From Zerene cesonia (lineage: Eukaryota > Arthropoda > Insecta > Lepidoptera > Pieridae), in the NCBI RefSeq assembly GCF_012273895.1, contig NC_052111.1:1302001-1366000 (forward strand): DNA of 64,000 nucleotides. Reading direction: 5' to 3'. The position numbers and the translations under genes were made by a program. The notes under the pieces are model-generated. The model saw nothing but the letters and a program-made list of their open reading frames with translations, made no database searches and had not been told where the DNA came from. Every line of letters starts with the position of its first letter. The stretch's first letter is position 1. Positions 42,928-56,936 of this stretch are shown here, in pieces.

Positions 42928-45406
42928 ATATCTATCTAATGTGACAAATAACTCTGGCACGAAAAATTTAGACACAATTGAATAAACGAGCGCAAGTAAT
43001 AATTGCATTTAGATTATAGTAGTTAGAATACAAAGTGTTTTATGATAGCGATATTCATTTATTGTTAGATAATGCATGTACTCTAGTACAGAACATTATA
43101 ATATCTACATGAGAGGTAGTGACGATAACATCTTGACTCTGTAACCTCTCACTTGGCTCCCGCCATGCTCGCACTACTTCCGTATATCATCTATATTTTA
43201 TCGCAACATTCAAGTTTCTATTTAAATTTTAAAGTCAGTACTTTTAAATTAATATTTCTATAACGTCCTGATATAGATGTAGATATAAACATATGATATA
43301 TAAGTAAATTCTTTATGTGTCGTTGCTTGTGATTTATTTTTTTTAGAGTCTTCAAATACTTGGTCCAAAATGCAATTATGAGTTTACACATTTTCATTCG
43401 GCTAGATAATAAGCACAAAAATGGAACCTGTATGTTGAAATTAACAAAAGTTACAAATGTCTACTGCGAAATCCTTTTAGTATAAATATAGATTCATTGA
43501 AACAGGTCCAACATATCTTAAAAGGTTAGATGTTTCTCTTACACAATACAAAATAATTGAGAATGCGGCTGCGGTCAGCAGAACATTATCGTTGATTCTA
43601 TGTCCCCGCCTACTTGCTTCAAACTATAAGGCAATAGTAATTGATGAGCATGACCGCTCTCACGTAACGTGTCGTCTTACTAGTTACACAACAAATATAG
43701 CATACAAATGATTGCCTACATCACTAATGTTGTATGTAATAATAGTATGCACGTAGGTACTCGTTCTGAAGTGCGTGTAATTTGTATATGGATCTGTAAC
43801 ATCGGTAATTTTAATGTTACATCTTCTTCCTGTTTTATTAATCAGTCAATTCTACATTATAGTATGTTACTATTCTAGAAGTTTTTGTGCATTTTTAGCT
43901 TGCCATATCCACAAGGTTTTTACCTTATATTAACTAAAAATATATCTGTCCGTTTGTCAGTAGGCTGTGTCTCGTGAACCACAATAGTAAGATAGTCCAG
44001 AGATGACGTATTTCTGTTGTTGCTATAATAACAAGTAATAAAAAAATCGAGGTTAAGCAATAGTTGGCACGGTCATAAATTGGATGTGTGATCAAATTTA
44101 TTGCAGTTATGCTTTAGCTTATTTGTAAGTAAGTGTTGCGAGTCCGACTTGCACTTGTCCTCTTTTATTTTTTACTATATAAACCAGTACACGAAACTGT
44201 AAAATAGCCTATCCCTTTTGATTCTGAGAGTTGTTTTTATTATGAAGGCAAATATTGGAAATAATTATTTTCATCGCATCAAACATTTGCTTAATTTCTT
44301 TTTAATACCAGTCAGGTACACAAAAGATAACATTCTTATTTATTGTTACAAGTCTTAACAAAAGCTATGATGTAATGGGAAAAACTAATATACCATTTGC
44401 TTAACGACTTCACTTTAGAAACGGTTACATCGAGGCTTTCAGCGTAATCCTAACGATGTGAGCATATTTTTATTTCATTAATGTAGTTTTTATGTCTTTT
44501 TGTCTGCGATGTGTATATAAAAGCTCTATTCACATGACAAATAATCATGTTTTACATTAACACTGAATAAATTCATAACACGCGTCTGACGTCTTTGAAA
44601 TAAAAGCATGGCTTATACTTTATGCAAATGCTGTTAGTTTGTACTCGTATTTCAATAAAGTCAGTTGCCTTCCTCCAAGCTCACCTTAGTGACAACAAAG
44701 TCAAAAGTTTTGTTTTTTACTCTCACCAACAAGAGGACAATGTTACATGTCATTATAATTATATTAATAAAATATATTCATAAGGCGTCGTTTTTTTTTA
44801 TTCACACTTGCACTGTAGGTAGTAGACCTTTGCAGGTGACGCTACATTATTAATTTCTAACGCCTGCGTAACCGTTTTTATTCCTTAAGCATTCCCAATA
44901 AGTATTTAAATCATTAATCTTATGATTCACGCTGATTGTTTATAATTTTTTCCCTTGAGTTTATTTGTAGGTGTGAGGTACATTTTATGGTTCAGGGCTG
45001 CTTCAGGTGAAGAATCTTCAGGGTGGGAGTCTGATAATTATGTTCTTTTATCCATAAATACTAAAATATTTACCACTATTTTTACTAGAATAGATTGTAG
45101 TTATAACATATAATGCATAATTGCTTCTTAAAGGTTTGAACGCCCTTCAAGCTCAACTTAATGACGCATATAATCTTCGCTGGATACAATCTGAAATAAT
45201 TACTATTGCATCAGGTTAAGGTATAATTTTTGATTTTGGTGTTGTTACTGAGAGACGTGGTGGGAATGAACTTTGACTCCTTGTTATGGAGACACTTGTC
45301 AGCTTAACGGTGTAAGAAACCCTGTATGGCAGTTGCTTAGCTTTATAGGCATATTGGTAGTATTCTATAAAATAAACCTAAAATAAATTTCATATGAAAA
45401 TAAGCG
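42928..45406. other. Gene-free AT-rich DNA
   Basis: No supported exon. Short GC-richer patches at 43135-43185 and 43560-43620 have no splice-bounded open frame. Confidence 0.4.
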
Positions 45407-45560
45407 ATCCGCCCGCTTTCGTCGGTGTTACATATATAGTTTATTGCACACAGGAATAACGTACATATCGATGGGTAATAATTGTTGATATCAGTTCAGT
45501 AGTTCCTGAGATGAGCGCGTTGAAATAAACTTTTCAGCTTTATATTATTATACATAGACA
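45407..45560 (-). mobile_element. Decayed antisense copy of the short Helitron
   Basis: Read backwards it resembles the element at 35623-35788: 'gatccgcccgctttcgtcgg' corresponds to its 3' end and 'aacttttcagctttatatta' to its 5' end. The CTAG end is lost. Confidence 0.55.
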
Positions 45561-45594
45561 AATAGTATATTTATAATAGATTATATAATGATAA

Positions 45595-45627
45595 AAAGTT
45601 TACCTGTTTCCTAAACAGGTAAACTTT
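45595..45627. repeat. Perfect 15-bp palindrome with a 3-nt loop
   Basis: Arm AAAGTTTACCTGTTT (45595-45609), loop CCT, then its exact complement (45613-45627). It sits just after the Helitron relic. Confidence 0.9.
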
Positions 45628-46859
45628 AACTGACATGCATTTCCACATCCCATGAGGTGGGATGGGACGCGGTCTAAGATTTCCAACAAAATTCGATATC
45701 AAATGGATCTGCAATGGAAGACGGACAATTCAATGCTACTCAAACAACTCTTACCATAATAAATATCCAAGAAAAAAAATAATAAAAACCTCCCGAAGCT
45801 CCTAATACGTAAGATACATATCGGAGAGCAATATAAATTGATCTTACATTTGGCTTTCTACGGTAGCGTGAGAGAGGTCATGTTGCATCAGGAACACGAC
45901 CGTATTGAGATAATAAGTAGACTCTAGATATTAATCTTCAGCCTATTTCATTTAAATTAACGATAAAATTTACGAGTCAATTATCATCAATTAATTGTGC
46001 GTAGACTGCTAAATTAGTACGCGTGTAGAAATCTAATGATTAAAACTATAAAAGAAAAATATGGAATATAAGTTATTCTATATAATTGTTAGATATCAAA
46101 AAAATTGCTCCATTCTTAACAATTTCCTTACGTATTTACATAAATAATCAATATGAAACACTCATGGATGTCCAATGCTCAACTGAATTATTTAATTGCA
46201 AATTTCCTTAAGTAGAAATGAGATGTAGACTGTGGAGACAATAATAGTTTGGTTGTATATTATTTTAATAGTGTGTGATTATAAGTTACGAAATAAATTT
46301 TGTCTATAGAATATCATATGCCCATATTGATATTCTGTAATAATCTTTACAAGCTTTGCCATGAAAGAACGTGTATACATAAAAATATTATATTTTATAT
46401 GAACGATAACTCAATATCATTCGCCATAGTCAAGCGAAACGCAATAACGCTATCTTATTGATCATTGTTTTCATTTCTAAATGACTATTTACTTTAATGG
46501 TGGTATTGCGAGTTGCATTATCTTATATCCAAGTGAGAGATTTGATACAGAGGTCACGATGACGTATAATTTCACGGACCATTTTGCAAAGGCTATCGGA
46601 AAAATGTTTGACCTCAAAATTTTCCATTCTCTTGGTACAAAGCGATATGATTTTGTTTTAACACTATACTACTAGAATGTTGTTATCTTGTTTTATTAGC
46701 CATTTGATTTAATGTGAACCTCCAGCTCCACCATAATTTATTGGAAAGTACAGTCCCACTGAAAAACTACAAATTGCTTAATTTTTACATTCTTCAATAT
46801 CGATAGTACTTAATAGAAACGTGAGGTAGTATAAACTTATTTAAAATAGCATGTGAATC

Positions 46860-46985
46860 ATTTTTATCTATACTATAAGCTGGTGGTTCCTGATGGTAAG
46901 CAACACCACTTTTTATTGATATTAACTGGAAAGAAGGAATGGGCTAAGAACGGTAGGAAAGCGGTCCACTCTTTCCTCACTCACA
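46860..46985. mobile_element. Retroposon fragment
   Basis: It contains 'gctggtggttcctgatggta' followed by 'agcaacacc', a block common in lepidopteran SINE/LINE copies. There is no open frame, and borders are approximate. Confidence 0.4.
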
Positions 46986-46998
46986 AATAACAATTCCT

Positions 46999-47026
46999 AT
47001 GAGTAAACTTTTTAAAGTTTACTCAT
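46999..47026. repeat. Perfect 13-bp palindrome with a 2-nt loop
   Basis: Arm ATGAGTAAACTTT (46999-47011), two T residues, then its exact complement (47014-47026). Confidence 0.9.
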
Positions 47027-47787
47027 AAGAACAAAACAGATAAAGATATTTTAATTGAAAAAAGAAAAGCTCTTCTGTTGTCGAAAGAAAGCTTTCTTCT
47101 ATAATAAGAAGCTCTTATTTTGTTAGAACTTTGTAAATTGTTCTATTGCAATAATAATAACGCTGTTGTAGCACAAATGAATATACATACATAGACAGTA
47201 CATAACACAACTTTTGTTGAAAGTCGTATATAATTACCTACCTACCATAGCAACATGAGGATCACACATATTACTTGGCACAAAAGGAAAATACTCAATA
47301 TCGCACGTGTAACATATCTTATGTCCCTATCTTCATATCGTTAACCACATTCACTCGTGAAAGTTGCCACGAAACAATGTAAATGAATCCTATCCTTTTC
47401 ATTCCGAATGATATACACCCGACACAGAACAAAGCACATCTTGATGATCTCAATATGTCTCACACCTAAATGCTATTCATTTTAATTGAAACATTAGCAC
47501 GTGTATATTGCGTAAGACAATAGAGTGTAAAGGTTAATTTTATTGATTCAATAAATGTCACAAGTGAAGACGCATTTGTCAAGGATCAAAAGTATTGTTA
47601 CTTGGTTAGCAACATAATCTAGTAAAGACATGATTTGAAAACTTTAGCGGAGCAAACATTTTTAAATAAGTCATAGCAATGATATTTTATAAATGCTGTT
47701 TTAGAAAATGCAATTTTAGGCAAGGGATGTGCATAACCAAACAATTAAAAAGATATCGTGTTAAATTTGTTTAACTTTACAGAATAA

Positions 47788-47835
47788 GGAACCCTCATAG
47801 GAGGCCTGTGGTCCCAACAGTGGGACCGTATACAT
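47788..47835 (-). mobile_element. LINE 3'-end fragment
   Basis: 'aaccctcataggaggcctgt' followed by 'ggtcccaacagtgggac' is the reverse complement of the block at 53065-53098 ('cccactgctgggacacaggc' then 'ctcctatgagggttt'). Confidence 0.6.
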
Positions 47836-48183
47836 ACAATACAGTTGTTTTGGTGATGAATTATTTACAAGCGTTTTAATGCTAACAACGATTAACTTGT
47901 TCTCATATAAGTACCTACTGTACATAATGTATCGGCATCACACTAACAATAGAGAAAACCCTGAAGAATACTAGTTTTGCAATGTACCATGTATGTATGC
48001 TATAATCGTATCTTTGCAGTTGGATTTATGTTTACAGATAATGCAGTACTATATAGGTATGACGGTCTACTATTATGTTTCGACAAAAAATAAATTTTGA
48101 ATTATTTTCGTTACAGTTATCGATAATATAATATTTAGTATTTTCTTGTGTTTGATTTTACGCGAGTATTATACATTTAGAAA

Positions 48184-48322
48184 ATAAAGACTTTTTTAAT
48201 TAAAGACTTTGTCTCCCCGAGACCACGTTCGCTGCAAAGTGTTCGAAACGTCGGGTTTATAATATATATAATGAATAAATCGCGTTTAAAATCCGTTAAA
48301 ACGTCTTTAATTTCTAAATATA
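48184..48322. repeat. Dispersed repeat, same family as at 17860
   Basis: It holds 'gtctccccgagaccacgttc', then 'tgttcgaaacgtcgggtt', then 'gaataaatcgcgtttaaaat'. The last two blocks match 17860-17921 in reverse complement. A weaker relative ('ttcgaaacgccggg') is near 54010. Confidence 0.8.
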
Positions 48323-50217
48323 ATATTTTTTCGGCCACTCATAGAAACTCTAATCATGTGTTGTTTCAATTTTATCTAGTAAATCAATTAAAATAGTTAA
48401 TGATGATTGAATTATCTAGATATTCTTACATAGTATCTAGTAACGGAAACTTGTTAACTTATCTTTGCGATAATGCAAATATATGTATGTGTCTTTATCT
48501 TATTAAAACATCATCACGCGAGTGCCACGAGGCTAACGACAGTTGTATAGTTGCGAATTTCATATAGTAAATAATAAATATTTGAAAAGCGATAAATGCG
48601 GAAAGTTATTAAATATACAGTTGTTGTGAATAACCTCTTATTTGATTCTAGATTGTGATAATTATTTGCGGAAGTCGGGTCGCTTGATCGAAAGTAATAT
48701 GACGTGTTTATGTTAACACTTATTAAACACTTTAAAATGACATTATGTCTGAGACTCTATTTACATTGAAAATTGCCTACATACGTAACTTGTATAATTT
48801 TGCAATATTTTTTTCGTACCATTTTAACTTAATATTAATACTCTCCAATTAAAAAGTTTGATTACTAATAATCGTGAGTACCAAACGTGGGTATCGGTAC
48901 TTGTTATCATGTTGCGTATTTATCACCCTACTTTATATTTAGCCAATTTTTATGCATCTACTTTCATCATAATACTAATACGGCATTCGTTTGATATTAG
49001 TGTAATTGCTCTTTTCCTAAGTTCTTACGTATGTAGTCTAACAAGTGTAAGGCAGCTGGTTAATTAGTGGCAATTAAATATTATCGAAAGTGGCATGATG
49101 TAACAGGCGATTAGAATAAAGCAGTAGTTTTAAATGTCGCTAGTGATCCTCTAATCGCTGTTACAACATTTGTCATTTGTTGAACATATTTCGTTACAAA
49201 TGTTAACTGCATTTAGTGCAGTGGATAAGGATCAATATTTACAACAGCATGTCTCCTTAAAGAGACGAAGATGTCATTAGCCATTCGTTTGAGTACAGAT
49301 GTAGAGTCACGAATGTAGTGTTTCTAAAAGCAATGGGAAGCTTGCGTAAGAAAGATCGCCAGACGGACTTGGGCTGAAAGGGCAAGAGTAAATTGGACAA
49401 GCTATACAGTGTTGGGCAAGATTAGATAGGTTATAGAATTAACGAATTGATCATAATGATATACATATCAAAGCTGATTATACATCTCGTGTGCATTGTA
49501 TTGAATTTCGTATTAATTTTATTTACATAATTGAGGAAATAATATAGATATAATCTGTACACACAACTGTGTATGTTTCTGATAACCTTTTTGCCAATTT
49601 AAGCATATTGTAATTTCTTCGAGTATAAACAAAAGCGTTGCTTATTATTTTTTTCTTTAAATAATTTACTTGTATAATATAACTAAGGTTAACTTATCTA
49701 TAATACCTTAGTTACAATAATAACTATGACAATTTTGGTTGGTTTAGTTTGATTGTTGTTACATTAAAAATATCCCTGTGTAAAAAGGAATGCACTTACT
49801 TCCATTGATCTAACTTATTAAAGAGTATTACTCACTTATACATGTTACCTCAAATATAATAAAAACTTATGAATTAAAGATTTTATCAAGCTATATACTG
49901 ATAACTCAAAACTACTCAATCCATTTGGATCGAATTTAAATGAAGCATAGGTTGTACCAGCTTCCAAATAAAAAAGTTTCATCAAATTGGCGTAGAAAAC
50001 AATGGAGAAGCGTCCACACTAACCCTGATGTAAAATTATAAATTCTAATATTTAACAGATACGTTTCATTACCATGTAACAAACGGAATATAATTAAAAT
50101 AATAAGCCACATACCTAATATTAATTGTATTATGAATGATGCTAAATTTAATTTTATCTTATGATATCATTAGGACCTTTGACATCATTGTTTTGAAATG
50201 AAACAATAAAACCGTAT
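48323..50217. other. Gene-free AT-rich DNA up to the second gap
   Basis: No exon is supported. An imperfect hairpin at 49095-49169 is listed separately. Confidence 0.4.
49095..49169. repeat. Imperfect hairpin (16 bp stem, one bulge, 34-nt loop)
   Basis: TGTAACAGGCGATTAGA (49099-49115) pairs with TCTAATCGCTGTTACA (49150-49165) with a single bulged G; three more pairs follow outside. About 75 nt in all. It could be a small-RNA precursor or the end pair of a small decayed transposon. Confidence 0.6.
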
Positions 50218-51217
50218 NNNNNNNNNNNNNNNNNNNNNNNNNNNNNNNNNNNNNNNNNNNNNNNNNNNNNNNNNNNNNNNNNNNNNNNNNNNNNNNNNNN
50301 NNNNNNNNNNNNNNNNNNNNNNNNNNNNNNNNNNNNNNNNNNNNNNNNNNNNNNNNNNNNNNNNNNNNNNNNNNNNNNNNNNNNNNNNNNNNNNNNNNNN
50401 NNNNNNNNNNNNNNNNNNNNNNNNNNNNNNNNNNNNNNNNNNNNNNNNNNNNNNNNNNNNNNNNNNNNNNNNNNNNNNNNNNNNNNNNNNNNNNNNNNNN
50501 NNNNNNNNNNNNNNNNNNNNNNNNNNNNNNNNNNNNNNNNNNNNNNNNNNNNNNNNNNNNNNNNNNNNNNNNNNNNNNNNNNNNNNNNNNNNNNNNNNNN
50601 NNNNNNNNNNNNNNNNNNNNNNNNNNNNNNNNNNNNNNNNNNNNNNNNNNNNNNNNNNNNNNNNNNNNNNNNNNNNNNNNNNNNNNNNNNNNNNNNNNNN
50701 NNNNNNNNNNNNNNNNNNNNNNNNNNNNNNNNNNNNNNNNNNNNNNNNNNNNNNNNNNNNNNNNNNNNNNNNNNNNNNNNNNNNNNNNNNNNNNNNNNNN
50801 NNNNNNNNNNNNNNNNNNNNNNNNNNNNNNNNNNNNNNNNNNNNNNNNNNNNNNNNNNNNNNNNNNNNNNNNNNNNNNNNNNNNNNNNNNNNNNNNNNNN
50901 NNNNNNNNNNNNNNNNNNNNNNNNNNNNNNNNNNNNNNNNNNNNNNNNNNNNNNNNNNNNNNNNNNNNNNNNNNNNNNNNNNNNNNNNNNNNNNNNNNNN
51001 NNNNNNNNNNNNNNNNNNNNNNNNNNNNNNNNNNNNNNNNNNNNNNNNNNNNNNNNNNNNNNNNNNNNNNNNNNNNNNNNNNNNNNNNNNNNNNNNNNNN
51101 NNNNNNNNNNNNNNNNNNNNNNNNNNNNNNNNNNNNNNNNNNNNNNNNNNNNNNNNNNNNNNNNNNNNNNNNNNNNNNNNNNNNNNNNNNNNNNNNNNNN
51201 NNNNNNNNNNNNNNNNN
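50218..51217. other. Assembly gap (1000 N)
   Basis: Exactly 1000 unknown bases. The apparent 417-codon minus ORF over this interval is an artefact of translating N. Confidence 0.99.
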
Positions 51218-53027
51218 ATATTACGAGTGGAATTCTTCAGTCTGGATTTACCGCCACGTCTGTAGATAATTATGATATATATAAGTATATATATCCAAGA
51301 TTTCTTACCTTCTCCTTTTTCTTTCTTTCTTACAATTTTTTCCTTTCTAGAATAATAATAAATAATTCTTATACAAGAACAGTAGGGCACAGCGGAATGG
51401 TTTGAAGTTGAAAATATATTTCTAGTAAAACATGTCAAGGAAGTTGCTTCTTCATAGAATTTTATTAAGAATGCGCATATAAAAGGACAGTTGGAAAACG
51501 TTTCTATAAACAGTTCTTACGTAATTCTAATGTGTGATGGGTAGACCTTCAAGTGCTAGGTCATTTATTATTTAATAACTTGGCCCTAAACGACCGTATG
51601 TTAAGGACAACACCTCAAGATGACCTGCATCCACCTGCCTTCTAAGAACATTGTGGTCATATAACACGTTAATGCAAGCATTATTCTCTGTCTTATTATT
51701 GCAATATGCGTCTTCAATAATTTATTACTTTATCCTGGTATAGATGCCACATTAATGCGCACTATCATTGGTTAACAATTAATCGTATAGATATCGCTGA
51801 TAATGAAAATTTAATTTAATTTTACTACTCAAATAAATAATGTTTTACTAAGTTGGAGTACGAAAGCACTAAAGTGTAGATACGATAATGCTATAAATCA
51901 GCTTTATAATTCTTATTATTACAATTAAATATTAGAAATCAAACATCCATAAGGTCGTTATTAAGTACCTACCCTGATTTGGTAATATCATGAGCAATTG
52001 CGAATTTTATCATGTCTGTTGTGCATAGTGCGATGAACTAAGATGTGCATACGTGCCTCGATGAATGTACTCATTTCATACTAAAGTTATTTCGTATTTA
52101 TATTACGTGTAGAGGTCAAAAATTATGCATTGCTATCCAATTGATTTTTGCCCTTATTAAATTAGCATGTCTATTGTCTAATGTTTGATTTATACGTACA
52201 ACAACAAACTGTATTCTATCAAAACAGGATGTTTGTCATTTAATACATTTTTATGAAAATCAACTTACATTTGGCACGAATATCTACATATACAAAATCT
52301 AATACAGCGAGTTAAATCCGGTGAACGTCGGAACCTAAATGATGTCATTCTGTGTCTTTGGGTTAAAAATCGGATTCGCTCTAGAAACTATGAACATTCG
52401 ATTATATTAATATTGAGGCTCAATTGTGTAATTCTTTTTGTTAACGTTATATATAATACTTAAAGTTTAAATGTAATAAAAAAAAACCTTTTTTTCAATT
52501 CCTAAAGAAGGATGTGTCTTTAGACATTATCTTTTTATTCTTCTCTTGATGACATGGATATATTTCGAAATATAGCCGATTCACGGTTTCTGATTTGCCG
52601 TGGATTATTCTTCACCAATGATATGATGGATATACACGATAACAATACACGATATCGAACTTGTTACATATTAATAAAGTACTTGAATATCATAAACAAT
52701 GGGTGGTATTTCGACATTGATACGCACGTGTCCAACTAAGATTCGCCTACGTGGCTCCAAGCCTATAATATCGAATGCAAAATATGTGAATGTCGACTGG
52801 TAAGATTATTGAAGTTATTTGCTTACGAAATACATCCTATTGTGTTTTATCGACGCTACTGAAGGAACTGTGCCGCCGCAAATTTCGATTGGGAGCCTTG
52901 ATGTCCATCAATGTTACCGCGACTTTGAACTGCATTTTGTAAAACACAAAACTATTTTTATTTATATTTTATTCTACAATTAGCCGTAAATAAAAGTGTT
53001 TCCTCACAGTGAAAAACCACTGAACAT
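51218..53027. other. Gene-free AT-rich DNA
   Basis: No supported exon or RNA gene. About 52850-52930 is somewhat GC-richer ('gaaggaactgtgccgccgca') and may be a transposon relic. Confidence 0.4.
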
Positions 53028-53099
53028 ATTCATCATCATCATCATTATCAGCCTATATAATGTTCCCACTGCTGGGACACAGGCCTCCTATGAGGGTTT
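53028..53099 (+). mobile_element. LINE 3'-end fragment
   Basis: 'catcatcatcatcattatca' followed by 'gcctatataatgttcccactgctgg' and 'acaggcctcctatgag'. Part of it recurs in reverse complement at 47788-47835. Confidence 0.6.
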
Positions 53100-53360
53100 A
53101 TTGAACATATTATGTTCATGGAATTTTTACCGGATTCATAACAGTCATTTTTGAAAGGTTTAGACGTATAATTTGTTGAGGTTTTGTCAAGCCACTAGAG
53201 AACATACCTACATAGAAAACCCAAAAAACAACAAACATTTACAGTATTAATTGCTATATGTAACTTATTTTTTATTTAAATTGCATACACACAGGTAATC
53301 AAAGGCAACAACCATATAATTATATGATTTCTTCGATTATTATAAAACACGATTTCAACA

Positions 53361-53550
53361 CTAGCTTTCCGCCGGCGGCTTCACCCTTGCAATTAAAAGA
53401 AAACAAACTCAGATTCAGAAAGCCTATCTGTGTGTTTTCTCAGGTCTAAAACTATCTCTATACCAAACTTCGCCCAAATCAGTTCTGTGATTTAGGCGTG
53501 AAGAAGAGACAGACAGTTTTACTTTCGAATTTCAGAATTTATTATCAGGG
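53361..53550 (-). mobile_element. Helitron-type element
   Basis: Begins CTAGCTTTCCGCCGGCGGC, where GCCGCCGGC-type pairing gives the end hairpin. It has 'caaatcagttctgtgattta' in the middle and 'agacagacag' near the end. Same subfamily as at 59982. Confidence 0.65.
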
Positions 53551-54077
53551 ATTAACAGACATCGATAGATTAACGAATCATAGCGAAGCATTACAAGTAT
53601 TTAATTTGTCACAATAATTAATTCTCCACACTGGTAAAATTGATGGTTTTGAATAGTTGAATAGATTTAATTTCGTTGATAAATGACGTTGATGTATTCA
53701 TACAACTTGCATTAGAATTATTGGTGTTAAATACTTCTCAAAACATGTTCTTGGCAAGAGGTGGATTAGTGAGGCTTTATGTGGCCCAACCGGCAACGAA
53801 CACAATACACGATACTGTGGCAAATGGATTTTCATCACGTTGATGTGTTACTCAATACAGACAAAGCGTAATATGCATTTTACTTCAAAGTTTTAGTGGA
53901 TATGTGTGTGCGATAAAATTGTCTTTTTGAAAGAAACATATAATATTATATACTCATGTCATGCGGCATCTCAGTTTGCTCGTGATGATGCTCGCTGAAA
54001 AGTAAATAAATTCGAAACGCCGGGATGAATATCAATCTTTAATTTCTTACCGCATAATACATCCTCGTAATACATGT

Positions 54078-54190
54078 TATTATAAAGCCTTCCTCAAAAA
54101 ATGGGCTACCTAACACTGAAATAAATTTTCAAATCGGTCCAGTGGTTCCTGACATTAAACTTTTCAACTTTATAATATTAGAGATAGATT
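54078..54190 (-). mobile_element. Decayed antisense copy of the short Helitron
   Basis: 'gccttcctcaaaaaatgggc', 'tcaaatcggtccagtggttc' and 'ttttcaactttataatatta' are reverse-complement matches to internal blocks of 35623-35788. Confidence 0.6.
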
Positions 54191-56936
54191 TATGCTACAT
54201 CTATTAAAAAATGTAAGTAAAAAATCAACTACTTAATAAGTATTTATCAATGGACAAAATCTTATTTAAAACGGTTATTTTATTCAACCTTTATTTATTT
54301 GACGTGTCAAATCGCTAAATGCCTAAAACACTTTGTTCGTTTTAAAATAGCAATGCCATCAACGTTAAAAGCTATTGATTAAGCGCAAAACAACGTGTCT
54401 TTATTTTTATTACATTTATTATTATAATTGAACAAGCCACGAAGCTTATGGAATGAGAGGCTTTGATAGATGGCTTCGTGATCTCACAATGTATTTCACT
54501 TACCTCGAAGCTTCCGGTTCAATCGTTACTAATAAGAATTTATGCATTAGTTATGAAGGTACCTATATCATAAACATTTATGTACATGCTCATACATAAT
54601 ATTAAACGGAATTTTTCTTTTTTTTATCGAAGTGGTTTTTGTGTGTGACATACGTAAGTTTCTATTAATTTAGTTAGTTAAAGTAAAAATTAAATTGCAT
54701 TTATAAGATATGTTTCTTACATTGCCCATGAAAAAAATATATCTAGGAGATAGAATTTATTTAATTACGATTTTTTTGATTTTATTATTTATACATGTCC
54801 AATGGAAATTCGTATACACATTTATTGGACCCTGATTTGTTCTATTCCACAGTCCACTTATTAATTTGATCAATTTGTCATAGACAAATATATAAGTAGA
54901 TTTGATTGTTTATGACATGTCAAGGTTTTCACCATCTTCCCAGTGAATCACACAGTGTAGGTGTCTCAATGCATATTGTTCGGGGCTATTAGGCAGGTGC
55001 TTTATTAGTTATTAAACCTACCATTTGCACATTATGAGTCATGTCAGTCAGTTTTTAGTTGAGTATAAAAGTCGTATTATCATAATAGATGTGGTTTATT
55101 TATATTAATTATATTGTATTAATATTAGAATTATGTTGAATTTTTTCCTTCATACTTTATTATATACACGTGTTTATATAACCAATCAGTAAAAAGTAGA
55201 TCATATCTTGAAATATTGAATATATTTCAAGATATGATTTAGTAAACATAACATACATTATTATTATGGAATCTTAATTAAAGTCTAGATATCTGATGAA
55301 TACACACGGCATTTGAAGAAACATCTAAAAATTAAATATGTATTAATACAAATAAAGGACAGATCAAATGTCAAATAACTCGATTTTCTAGAACTTATTA
55401 GTTTCAAGCTTTCCTTAGCATCGAATAGTCGCGATTTGATGATAATTGAATATAACGATTTATGATGGTGTCTGAGGTTAATTGATGACATCAAGAATCT
55501 AGGAGAATGAAGGTAATGTTCTAATGATTGTTTATTTCCTCTAATTAAGTAGATAGTAATTTTCATTTTAAAACAATAATTATGCCTCTAGGGACATATG
55601 AACTTAGCTTTATGTCTTAAAAAGTCAAAGTCACCTTTCATAAACTTTGCATATACTCGTATATATTAGTTTTCAGATGCCTTGGTTATTTTAAAATTCC
55701 TTATGTATTTTTACGAAAGTGTGTTTGTTTGTCATCGACGTCCGTAGCGAGTTTTTGATTTTGTATCTGGAAATAATTAGGTGAGAGAGTGATACAGGCT
55801 ACTTTATACTGTGGAAAAAAATCGTATTCCTATGAAAATTCACTTTGACTACGCGGGGGAAATAGTATCACTTACATTTTGACTTCATCCGTGGTAAATA
55901 TGTAGCCTTATTTTTATAGTGGGGAAATCTTGCATAGATACCCACGGCCCCCGGGGATGGAGCCGTGGGTTATGTCGGATTCTTACCGACCCAAACCCCA
56001 CTGTGTTCCATCGAGCCGCTTAAGCTAAATTTTCCATATCATTTTTTTATTATCGTGTTATTTTCATGGATATAATATTAAAAAACTCACCCGTAGTAAG
56101 ACTTGCCCACGTGTACAATAAATTCACTTGCGTCTCGGAAGACATAGACATTTTTTAGTCAATCGATAGCGAAGTTCCGATCTGCAATTATTAAGGCAAT
56201 AGCCGGTAATTAATTTTCAATTTGTATTATATAATTTTAATTTAACTAATGTATCACACAAAGTTTTTGTTTTGTTAATTCTTTAATATTATTTTTGTTC
56301 TATCACACTTGACGTTAACGTGAATGTTGTAATTTCCTATAATTGAAGGTGCAGTAATCTATGAATGTGGCAGGCTTTTTTGAAAATGTGAAGTGTGTCC
56401 TTTGTTGGAAATTCATTATTAATAAATAAATAAATAAATAAATTAGTTTACACATTCAGAATGAACATTAATTTTTCTAGGTTTTGTAATGTTTCTCACC
56501 TCACATATCATAATTAGAAACCTTTTAGTATTTATACCTTATTGGAAGCTTATGCAATGCTCTTAAATTAAGTGATTTGACCATATATAAAACAAAAATC
56601 TCTAGCTGCGAAGATGATTGAACCAAGGTCACTTATATAAACGTGAACAATAAAAATTCTCTATAATGATCATTTTAATGGATTGTGTAATAATGACTGG
56701 AAATCCTGTTGCCATTAATTTTTTATTACTGTGGATATGGATTTTATAGAAAAGGTTACTTAAGCAAAAAATATCTATTCTTTATTTAATTGTAATTTTA
56801 GCTCAAATCAAATAAGTTATATTAAATTATTATGTTTATTAATGGATTTATATTCATTATTTTCATATGTTTGTACTTAGTTTTTAAAAATTAATCCTGC
56901 ATTAAATGATTTTTCGACATAATCATGACACACCAG
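54191..56936. other. Gene-free DNA with retroelement pieces
   Basis: No exon is supported. At 55932-55962 lies a 9-bp inverted repeat ACCCACGGC/GCCGTGGGT in a GC-rich patch that runs on to about 56035; it looks like a transposon relic. About 56345-56446 ends in (AAAT)n after 'gtgaagtgtgtcctttgttg', typical of a LINE 3' end. The remainder is plain AT-rich DNA. Confidence 0.45.
55200..55238. repeat. Perfect 17-bp palindrome with a 5-nt loop
   Basis: Arm ATCATATCTTGAAATAT (55200-55216), loop TGAAT, exact complement 55222-55238. Confidence 0.9.

Noticed and set aside
50185..51438. 417-codon minus ORF
   Set aside because: It is made of translated N bases across the second assembly gap.
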